Source: Gemmata massiliana (GTDB lineage Bacteria > Planctomycetota > Planctomycetia > Gemmatales > Gemmataceae). From it: a stretch of 64,000 nucleotides of DNA. The notes beneath the pieces were generated by a model, which searched no databases, had not been told where the DNA came from, and saw only the letters and a list, made by a program, of their open reading frames with translations. Both the position numbers and the translations under genes were made by a program. Below are positions 57,603 through 64,000 of the stretch, in pieces (the stretch's first letter is position 1; every line of letters starts with the position of its first letter). Where the stretch lies: positions 9,445,738 through 9,509,737 of the forward strand of contig NZ_LR593886.1 in assembly GCF_901538265.1 (NCBI RefSeq). The letters run 5' to 3'.

Positions 57603-59933
57603 TTGCTCGCAGTCCTGTACGCGACGACTCTGTTCGTGGGGGCAGCTCTGCTGTTCCTCGTGCAACCGCTCGTCGGCAAATTACTCCTACCGCTCGTCGG
57701 GGGTACGCCCGGGGTGTGGAACACCTGCATGGTGTTCTTCCAGATCGTACTCCTCGCCGGTTACCTCTACGCGCACCGTAGCACCGGGAAGTTCGGCGTC
57801 CGCCGACAAGCGGTGTTTCACCTGCTGTTGCTCGCAGCAGTCATTGCGTCGTTCAAGGCGGCGATCGCTTACACGGGTTCGCCGGTCGCGGTCGTTCCCT
57901 CCATGTTACCGGACGACCAGGACTCGCTACTCCTGATGGTCGCGCGGCTCGGTATCGTCGTCGGAATTTCCATCGGCGTGCCGTTCTTCGTGCTGTCCAC
58001 CACATCCCCGCTGCTCCAGCGGTGGTTCGCCACGACCGGCCACCCGGCCGCCAAAGACCCCTACTTCCTCTACGCGGCGAGTAACGCGGGCAGCCTGCTC
58101 GGGTTGCTCGCGTACCCGCTCCTGATCGAACCGCGGCTCGCGCTACAGGACCAACAGTGGGTGTTCGCGGGCGGTGTACTCGGGTACGTGGCTCTGGTCG
58201 TGGCGTGCGCGCTCACCGTTATCAGGAACGGGGAACGCACGGCCCCGAGCACGGAACTCCAAAAGGACGTGCCGGAGGCTCTGGGATCGGAACTCGCTCC
58301 CCCCATGTCCGTGTTTCCCATTTCGGCTCGAAGAATCGGGCGCTGGGTCGTTCTTGCCACGCTGCCGTCGAGTTTGTTGCTCGGGGTGACCACGCACATT
58401 TCGACCGATCTCGCGCCGGTCCCGCTCTTGTGGGTGGCGCCGCTGGCGCTGTACCTCATGAGCTTCATCCTAGTGTTCGCCCGGTGGCCGGACGGCGTAC
58501 ACCGCGTCGTCGGTCGGGTGACCCCGATGCTGCTCCTGTTCGTCGTGCTCACGCTCTTGCTGAACGCGGCCGAGCCGCTGGCCCTGGTCGTGCTGCTGCA
58601 CATGGCGGCGTTCTTCGGCGTCTGTCTCGTGTGCCACGGCGAACTGGCCAAGGATCGCCCGCCCGCCGAGTACCTCACCGCGTTCTATTTCTGGCTCTCG
58701 TTCGGGGGCGTCCTGGGCGGGCTGTTTAACGCCCTGATCGCGCCGCTCCTGTTTTCGTCGCTCGGAATGGTGGAGTACCCACTGGCTCTCGTGCTGGCCG
58801 GGGCCGTCCGCCCGCACGACGACGAACAGGAAGGGAAGCTGCGTGTCGCCGACGTCGTGCTGGTGCTGGTGCTGCTCGGCCTTTCGGTCGGGTTGGTGCT
58901 CACGGTACAGCAGTTCTTGAAGATGCCCGTCGAGCAGAGCACGCCCGACGCCGTCGCCCAGCGCCTGCTCCGTGGGGGGCTGATGTTCGGGATTCCGGGC
59001 GTCGCCGCATTCGCGCTGATCCGCAAACCGGCCCGGTACGCCCTCGCGCTCGCGGCGATTCTGCTCGCGGGCGCCTTCGACACGGGGCTGTTCGGCGAGA
59101 CGCTTCACAAGGAGCGGAACTTCTTCGGCGTGATCCGCGTGACGCGCGACGGAAAGTTCATCAAGTTAATTCACGGCACCACACTTCACGGGCAACAGCG
59201 TGCGGACGAATCCGGCCCGCCGCGCCCGATGACGTACTACCACCAAAAGGGGCCGGTCGGGAACCTGTTCGACGCACTGCCCCGGGAGCGGGTGAATAAC
59301 GTCGCGGTGGTGGGCTTGGGAACCGGTGCCGTCGCTTCGTATGCACAACCCGATCAGAAGTGGACCTTTTACGAAATCGACCCTGCGGTCGTGCGCATTG
59401 CCAACGACAAGCAATACTTCCGGTTCCTAACGGATTGCCGTGGGGATTGGAAAGTGACCCTCGGCGATGCCCGCCGGCACCTGAACCGTGCCCAAGACGG
59501 CGAGTTCGACGTCATCATCCTCGACGGCTTCTGTTCCGACGCGATCCCCGTTCACCTGCTCACGCGCGAGGCCATCGCACTGTACGTCTCGAAGCTCGCG
59601 CCCAACGGGATCATCGCACTCCACGTGTCAAACGCTCACCTGGACCTGCCGCCCCTCATCCGTCGGTTGGCCGACGACCACAGCCCGTCACTGGTCACCC
59701 GCTACTGCCACGACGTGCCACTCGATAACGAGCGCGAAGACGGCAAGACCGAGTCACAGTGGATGCTGCTGGCGCGCTCGGAAAGCGACCTCGCACCGGT
59801 TCTCAACTTCAACAAAACTCATGCCAAGAAATCGTTCATTCAGTGGGACCAAGTACCGTGGGAAGACGGCCCCATCTGGCGCGACGACTTTGCGAACCTG
59901 CTCCGCGTGTGGAAACGACGCGGACAGGAATAA
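57603..59933 (+). CDS. Fused membrane transporter-like / spermidine-synthase-like protein (second copy)
   Basis: A 776-residue protein with the same two-part plan as 38164-40632. The membrane part begins with LYATTLFVGAALLFLVQPLV, GKLLLPLVGGTPGVWNTCM and includes FVLSTTSPLLQRWFA. From about residue 500 a Rossmann domain has VAVVGLGTGAVASYAQP, WTFYEIDPAVVRIAND and FDVIILDGFCSDAIPVHLLT. The aminopropyltransferase activity is uncertain. The start is TTG 57603 with GGAGG about 10 bases upstream. A terminator at 59950-59993 follows. The protein is not closely similar to the first copy in the membrane part. Confidence 0.85.
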   Translation: MLAVLYATTLFVGAALLFLVQPLVGKLLLPLVGGTPGVWNTCMVFFQIVLLAGYLYAHRSTGKFGVRRQAVFHLLLLAAVIASFKAAIAYTGSPVAVVPSMLPDDQDSLLLMVARLGIVVGISIGVPFFVLSTTSPLLQRWFATTGHPAAKDPYFLYAASNAGSLLGLLAYPLLIEPRLALQDQQWVFAGGVLGYVALVVACALTVIRNGERTAPSTELQKDVPEALGSELAPPMSVFPISARRIGRWVVLATLPSSLLLGVTTHISTDLAPVPLLWVAPLALYLMSFILVFARWPDGVHRVVGRVTPMLLLFVVLTLLLNAAEPLALVVLLHMAAFFGVCLVCHGELAKDRPPAEYLTAFYFWLSFGGVLGGLFNALIAPLLFSSLGMVEYPLALVLAGAVRPHDDEQEGKLRVADVVLVLVLLGLSVGLVLTVQQFLKMPVEQSTPDAVAQRLLRGGLMFGIPGVAAFALIRKPARYALALAAILLAGAFDTGLFGETLHKERNFFGVIRVTRDGKFIKLIHGTTLHGQQRADESGPPRPMTYYHQKGPVGNLFDALPRERVNNVAVVGLGTGAVASYAQPDQKWTFYEIDPAVVRIANDKQYFRFLTDCRGDWKVTLGDARRHLNRAQDGEFDVIILDGFCSDAIPVHLLTREAIALYVSKLAPNGIIALHVSNAHLDLPPLIRRLADDHSPSLVTRYCHDVPLDNEREDGKTESQWMLLARSESDLAPVLNFNKTHAKKSFIQWDQVPWEDGPIWRDDFANLLRVWKRRGQE

Positions 59934-59949
59934 CGAAGCGACACGACCC

Positions 59950-59993
59950 AATGCAAAACGCCCCGAGGCATCTACCTCGGGGCGTTTTGCATT
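59950..59993 (+). terminator. Strong Rho-independent terminator
   Basis: AATGCAAAACGCCCCGAGG (59950-59968) and its inverted complement (59975-59993) form a 19-bp stem around a six-base loop. The right arm ends GGGGCGTTTT, giving the U-tract. It lies 16 bases after the stop of the MFS-spermidine-synthase gene. Confidence 0.9.
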
Positions 59994-60048
59994 GGTTGTG
60001 GGTAAGTCTACTTCCTAACCTGGGGTGTGGAACGCTCACGGCAGCGCC

Positions 60049-60131
60049 GGCCGGGTCACCCCCGGGTTCCCGGCGGAACCACGACCCGCGGGGTTGCTCC
60101 AGACCGCCGGGAACCCGGGGGTGACCCGGCC
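60049..60131. repeat. Perfect 28-bp inverted repeat
   Basis: Arms 60049-60076 (starts GGCCGGGTCACCCCCGGGTT) and 60104-60131 are exact inverted complements, with a 27-base loop. It is a different family from the 72-bp palindrome. It sits between the convergent MFS-spermidine-synthase and dsbD genes. Confidence 0.9.
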
Positions 60132-60291
60132 GATAGCGGTGCTGGAACAGCCTTCCCCGAGACGAGTGTGGTGGAATGTGCTCGGCTGACGCAACATCAG
60201 CCTGTCGCAAAGCGACGAGCTAAACCAATCCACAACCAACACCCGCCGTTCTACCCGGCCCGCCACTGGTTCGCAAGCGCGGGAGAAACTC

Positions 60292-62493
60292 TTACTTCTT
60301 CGCCTTCTCCAACGAATCTTTCAGGAACGTCGCGAACTGATCGGGGTGATTGATCTTTCCTTCGGGGTACTTGAACACTTTCACTTTGCCGTCCGGTTGC
60401 GTAATCATCACCGCGTATGTTGGCAGTGTGTTGTCCTTAAACACCGCGGTCAGGAATCGACCGTTCACGTCCGCTTCCTCGATGCGCGCGGAGTGCCCGG
60501 GATCGGTGGCGTAGGCCTTTGACGGCACCTCGTCGGTGTAGAGCTGTACCAACTCGAACTGGTCGAACAGCGAATGGAACTCCGGTCGCGAGAACACCTC
60601 CCGCTCGTTGTACCGGCAGTTCGTACACGTTTTGCCCGTGAAGTCGACGAACACCGGTTTTCCGCTCTTCTTGGAAGCCTCGATCGCGACGTTCAGGTCA
60701 GTTGGCCATTCTTCGGGGTCCGGCAGCAAAAACGCCTCAACCCAGGCGTACACGACCCCGGCAGGGCGCTGATTTTTGCCGTCGTGCCCCTTGAACAGTG
60801 CCGGTGTCAGGTAAAGTGCCAGTCCCAAAAACAGCAGCGCAAAGAGTAAGCGCGGGACACCGATGTTTGGCTTCTCTTCGTCGTGCGGCAACCGGAACAC
60901 GTTGAGCAGGTACAGTCCACACGCCGCGCTGATCGCGACCCACGCCCCCAACACCAGATCGTAAGTGAAATACTGCGTTGTCGGGAACACACGCAGCTCA
61001 GCGGTGCGAAGGAATTTGAGCGCCGCGGCCAGTTCCAGGAACCCCATCACCGCCTTCACACTGTCGAGCCAGCCACCGGACTTGGGCAGCGCCTTCATCA
61101 GCCCCGGCACGAGCGCCAGCACGAAGAACGGGGCCGCGAACGCGGTGGCGAACGCCAACCCGCCCGCGATCTCCTTCGCCGTGGGCACGGCGATCAGGCT
61201 GCCGCTCCCTTCGTTGCCGGCCGAGATACCCGCGAACCCACCGAGGAACGGGGCGACACACGTGAAGCTGATGACCGTAAACGCCAAGGCACCGAAGACC
61301 GTACCGATCACGCCGCCCTTCGATTGCTTCGCCTGCAACCGCTTCTGGAGGGCGTTCGGCAAAGTGAGTTCGTACATGCCGAACAAGCTCAAAGCGAGCA
61401 CCAAGAACAGCGTCGCGAGGAGCACGTTCGTCACCGGGTGCGCGCTGAGCCACGCCATGAATTTCAGCAGCGCGAACGCCGAGAGTCCCAGAACCGAGAT
61501 GATGGTGAGGCAGTACACCCCGGCCAGTTTCAGACGCTCACCGAACGAACCGTGAGCTTGCTTCAAGAAAATACTGACCGTGATGGGAATCATCGGGAAG
61601 ACGCACGGCGTGACGAGGGAAATCAGCCCCCACAGCGCCGCGGTGGCGATGAACGCCCAAAGCCCTGTCTGCTTGATCCCGCCAAAATCGCTCCCCTCTT
61701 CGGGCGGCAACACGTTCGTCGCGATCACGCGGAGTTCGTCGGTGTACTGATCCAATGGTTTGGCGGATTTTCGTACCTCGGCCTTGTTCGCGCTACCGCT
61801 GGGGGCCGGTGGGAGCGCCCCAACACTCCCGCGGTCGGGCGCCGACGGCTTCGGCGGCGGAAGGTTCAGAATTTTTCGAGCTTCCTCAAGGTCCGCCGGT
61901 TTGATCTTGTCGGATTCGCCGTCGAGCACCTCGAACGTCGCGGCGGGCAACTCGTCCCCCCGAGCGGGGTAACAGTTGGTCGCATCGCACACCTGGAGGC
62001 GAGTGTATTTTCCGAGCGAGACTGTGCTCTTACCGGCCTTCGCGTTCGGAGACACGACCGCCTTGAATTCCCAGACCGCGAGGTGCTTATAGATTTGGTC
62101 CATAACGCCCGAAGGGGCGTCGTCCCGCTGCTTGGTGTCGGGGTTCGGCGGGTCAGCGACGGTCCCGATAAAAACGAGATCGCCCACCGGAAGTGGCGCG
62201 GCCAAATCGTTCTTGCCTAGCTGTTTGGTATCGGCCGGGAAGAACGGGTACGTGTACCCACCGCCCCCCTCCTTCAAAGTCACCTTCAACCGAGCCGTTA
62301 CTGTTTCACCGCGCTTCGCTTTGGCCGGTTCGACCACGAACTCCACGCTCGCGAGCTTAGCGAATTTCTTGGGCAAGCCCTTCGAGGTAGCCAGTGGGTC
62401 TTTCGCGAGCGGTTCTTCCCCGAATTGGGCACCGGCAGGCGCGGCGATACAACACAGAACGAACAGGGCGGGCAGAAGGGCGGAGCGTGGCAT
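60292..62493 (-). CDS. dsbD: Thiol:disulfide interchange protein DsbD
   Basis: A 733-residue DsbD. The signal peptide is MPRSALLPALFVLCCIAAPA. The N-terminal alpha domain (SVEFVVEPAKAKRGETVTA, VCDATNCYPARGDE with a CxxxxxC-type pair) is followed by about eight membrane spans with SLVTPCVFPMIPITVSIFLK and SFTCVAPFLGG (the two membrane Cys). The C-terminal thioredoxin domain has FTGKTCTNCRYNEREVF near residue 623. DsbD passes electrons from cytoplasmic thioredoxin to periplasmic disulfide and cytochrome c maturation. It follows the DsbD-alpha-like gene on the same strand, with a terminator between them. Confidence 0.92.
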   Translation of the reverse strand: MPRSALLPALFVLCCIAAPAGAQFGEEPLAKDPLATSKGLPKKFAKLASVEFVVEPAKAKRGETVTARLKVTLKEGGGGYTYPFFPADTKQLGKNDLAAPLPVGDLVFIGTVADPPNPDTKQRDDAPSGVMDQIYKHLAVWEFKAVVSPNAKAGKSTVSLGKYTRLQVCDATNCYPARGDELPAATFEVLDGESDKIKPADLEEARKILNLPPPKPSAPDRGSVGALPPAPSGSANKAEVRKSAKPLDQYTDELRVIATNVLPPEEGSDFGGIKQTGLWAFIATAALWGLISLVTPCVFPMIPITVSIFLKQAHGSFGERLKLAGVYCLTIISVLGLSAFALLKFMAWLSAHPVTNVLLATLFLVLALSLFGMYELTLPNALQKRLQAKQSKGGVIGTVFGALAFTVISFTCVAPFLGGFAGISAGNEGSGSLIAVPTAKEIAGGLAFATAFAAPFFVLALVPGLMKALPKSGGWLDSVKAVMGFLELAAALKFLRTAELRVFPTTQYFTYDLVLGAWVAISAACGLYLLNVFRLPHDEEKPNIGVPRLLFALLFLGLALYLTPALFKGHDGKNQRPAGVVYAWVEAFLLPDPEEWPTDLNVAIEASKKSGKPVFVDFTGKTCTNCRYNEREVFSRPEFHSLFDQFELVQLYTDEVPSKAYATDPGHSARIEEADVNGRFLTAVFKDNTLPTYAVMITQPDGKVKVFKYPEGKINHPDQFATFLKDSLEKAKK

Positions 62494-62507
62494 GTGAGCA
62501 CACCGCG

Positions 62508-62546
62508 ATGAGGGACAAAAGCAAAGCCCACGGCTTCCGTGGGCTT
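62508..62546 (-). terminator. Terminator of the DsbD-alpha-like gene
   Basis: AAGCCCACGG and CCGTGGGCTT (62524-62546) form a stem with a three-base loop. On the minus strand it is followed by TTTGCTTTTG. It lies about 120 bp after the stop at 62663 and just before the dsbD start. Confidence 0.75.
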
Positions 62547-62662
62547 TTCTATGGATCAAGGAGCGACATGCCGTCTGCCCCGTTGATGGGGCATACAGCG
62601 GGCTTCGAGATGACCTTACAGACGCGGACCGCGTGCGCGTTATTCGCGCACCGGGCGCAACG

Positions 62663-63247
62663 CTACTTCGTGCTGAGCGCCTTTTCGACTTCTTCCGCGA
62701 ACGCCTTTTCTACCGGAACCGCGGGGCCTTCGAGCACCTTGAACGCGGCCTCGACCGGGACCGTCTTGGGGGGGAAGCAGTTGTTCTTGTCGCACACGTT
62801 CAGACTGAACGACGCCAGTTTAACAGTCGTGGCGCCGGCCGCGGCCTTCGGCGACACGACCACCTTGCGGGTGTACACGGCCGTGCCCGGGCAGTACCGC
62901 AGCTCCCGGATTTCCAGGTCCGGCTCTTCCTTCGTGACGACGTCCTTCGAGTCTTCCGGCTTGCCCACGAAAATGAGTTTGTCCGGCGCGGGGAACTTGA
63001 TGACGTTCACCATCCCCTCGGCCTTCTTGTCGGACTGGAACAGCGGGTACGTGTGGTACCCCTCGTTGAGTTCAACGGTCAGCGTGAACGTGACCGTTTG
63101 ACCGGGCTTCGCCTCCGCGGGCGTGAAGCGCCCCTCGACCTTCTTCACGGCCTTCTCGTACCACTTTTGGGCGCTCGCCGAACCGGGCACGAGCGCGAAC
63201 GTCGCGGCCGCGGCAACCGCCAGCACTGCCGCACGGGTGCGGATCAT
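62663..63247 (-). CDS. DsbD N-terminal (alpha) domain-like exported protein
   Basis: A 194-residue protein with a signal peptide (AAVLAVAAAATFALVPGSAS). The body (EAKPGQTVTFTLTVELNEGY, then HTYPLFQSDKK and VVVSPKAAAGATTVKLASFS) and the Cys pair in LNVCDKNNCFPPKTVPVEAA match the DsbD alpha domain, as a separate periplasmic protein. It may take electrons from the full DsbD encoded just downstream. The end is EEVEKALSTK. A terminator separates it from dsbD, so the two may be separately transcribed. Confidence 0.85.
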   Translation of the reverse strand: MIRTRAAVLAVAAAATFALVPGSASAQKWYEKAVKKVEGRFTPAEAKPGQTVTFTLTVELNEGYHTYPLFQSDKKAEGMVNVIKFPAPDKLIFVGKPEDSKDVVTKEEPDLEIRELRYCPGTAVYTRKVVVSPKAAAGATTVKLASFSLNVCDKNNCFPPKTVPVEAAFKVLEGPAVPVEKAFAEEVEKALSTK

Positions 63248-63396
63248 GGGAATCTCCTTCTTCTGTTGCTTTGCCGGCGTTGGTGCGTTTCGTTTTCAGC
63301 TTGGTGGCGCAGGCCCGTACCGCAAACACAATACTTGCGCCCGCGGCACGGATTTTTCTGTTTTTCCCGGGCCTCACAAGGCGCGGAAGCCCGCGC

Positions 63397-64000
63397 TCAC
63401 TTTTTCGGCTCGTCTGACTTGATCTCCCGCGCCACCGCGGGAGGTTCGACGCCCTTCAGTTGCAGCGTGGTCACGGCTTTCGTCGCCACGTCCACGACCC
63501 GGATGCGGTGCGCGTTCGTGTCCGCCACGAACAACTTGCCGCCCGCGAAGCTGATACCGGCCGGTTCGTTGAACGTCGTCGGCCCGAACCAGCCGATCGG
63601 GTTCCCGCCAACGAACGTCTTCAGGTCACCGGTTTTCAGGTCGAAGACCTTGATCTTGCTGTTGTAAGTGTCCGCCACGAACAGTTTACCGTCCGCGTAG
63701 GTCACACCGAGTGCGTGCTGGAGCCGGGCCTCGGTCTTCATCATGAGCGGGTCGTCGGCCACCTGCCCCGGTCCGTCCACGTCGCCGAACGTGAACAACC
63801 CGCGCCCGACGAGTGTTTCCACCTTGCCCTCGGGGTCGAGAGGCACCTTACGCAGCGCGCTGATTTCGCTGTCCGCAACGAACAAGTTTTTGCCGTCGCT
63901 CACCAGACCGCTCGGTTGCGCGAACATGGCCCGGCGCAGCGCCCCGTCGCCGATCGTCTCGCGCCCGTTACCCGCGTAGGGGGCGAGGCTCTTCTCTTTC
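63397..64000 (-). CDS. NHL-repeat protein, 5' end beyond the window
   Basis: The stop is at 63397; the frame stays open to the window edge (upstream codons read YAGNGRETIGDGALRR). NHL beta-propeller blades are clear: FAQPSGLVSDGKNLFVADSE, GVTYADGKLFVADTYNSKIK and FNEPAGISFAGGKLFVADTN followed by AHRIRVVD. The pattern is that of NHLRC2-type proteins, which carry a thioredoxin-like domain before the propeller; that part, if present, lies outside. It is followed by the DsbD-alpha-like and dsbD genes, consistent with a thiol-redox cluster. The Met at 63927 is internal and is not the real start. Confidence 0.85.
   Translation of the reverse strand, partial: KEKSLAPYAGNGRETIGDGALRRAMFAQPSGLVSDGKNLFVADSEISALRKVPLDPEGKVETLVGRGLFTFGDVDGPGQVADDPLMMKTEARLQHALGVTYADGKLFVADTYNSKIKVFDLKTGDLKTFVGGNPIGWFGPTTFNEPAGISFAGGKLFVADTNAHRIRVVDVATKAVTTLQLKGVEPPAVAREIKSDEPKK

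Overview
This is a high-GC bacterial chromosome segment from a planctomycete, most likely a Gemmata-like member of the Gemmataceae. The assignment rests on the families present: two DUF1559 pseudopilin-like proteins, a DUF1549/DUF1553 cytochrome-type protein, a DUF1501 and DUF1800 pair, two TIGR02996 'repeat-companion' proteins with leucine-rich repeats, a TIGR04137-type small basic protein, WD40 and PQQ-propeller proteins, Lys/Ala-rich histone-like proteins and many small exported proteins. Most long open frames opposite these genes are GC-rich shadows. No CRISPR array, prophage, insertion sequence with a transposase, or rRNA was seen.

Layout. 1-3.6 kb: NagA-like deacetylase, tRNA-Ser(GGA), tRNA-Arg(CCT), an S24/S26-like fold protein, a DUF457 membrane hydrolase, a stand-alone POLX-type HhH domain and a VapBC-like toxin-antitoxin pair. 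3.6-19.7 kb (all minus strand): TIGR02996/LRR protein, two membrane glycosyltransferases, two giant beta-rich membrane-anchored proteins (1142 and 1596 aa) and a DUF1549/1553 protein. 20-27.7 kb (minus): YHS lipoprotein, DUF1800-DUF1501-exported protein, and a CE15-type esterase. 27.9-36.1 kb: csrA, Gly-rich protein, orphan secretin domain, WD40 protein, HU-like protein, second TIGR02996/LRR protein, zinc-ribbon membrane protein and acetylpolyamine amidohydrolase. 36.2-43.7 kb: lone receiver domain, rRNA methyltransferase, MFS-spermidine-synthase fusion, Hsp70 and an ATP-grasp protein. 44-55.8 kb: two DUF1559-hairpin-lipoprotein loci bracketing a HPPK-SDR fusion, small basic protein, TPR/EF-hand protein, HEPN-like protein, Dps, Pro-rich lipoprotein, histone H1-like protein, PQQ propeller and YkgJ protein. 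55.8-64 kb: second YkgJ protein, FabH, second MFS-spermidine-synthase fusion, DsbD, DsbD-alpha-like protein and a 5'-truncated NHL-repeat protein.

The most notable signals are: dispersed palindromic repeats, one nested inside a second palindrome that fills an intergenic gap and one showing a compensatory base-pair change; a palindromic repeat translated in frame inside a glycosyltransferase; a folate-enzyme/SDR fusion whose SDR half lacks the catalytic Tyr; a repeated beta-rich module shared by the two giant membrane proteins; and a twice-repeated layout of pseudopilin gene, terminator-like hairpin, then lipoprotein gene.

All family names come from motif recognition by eye; no database search was run.
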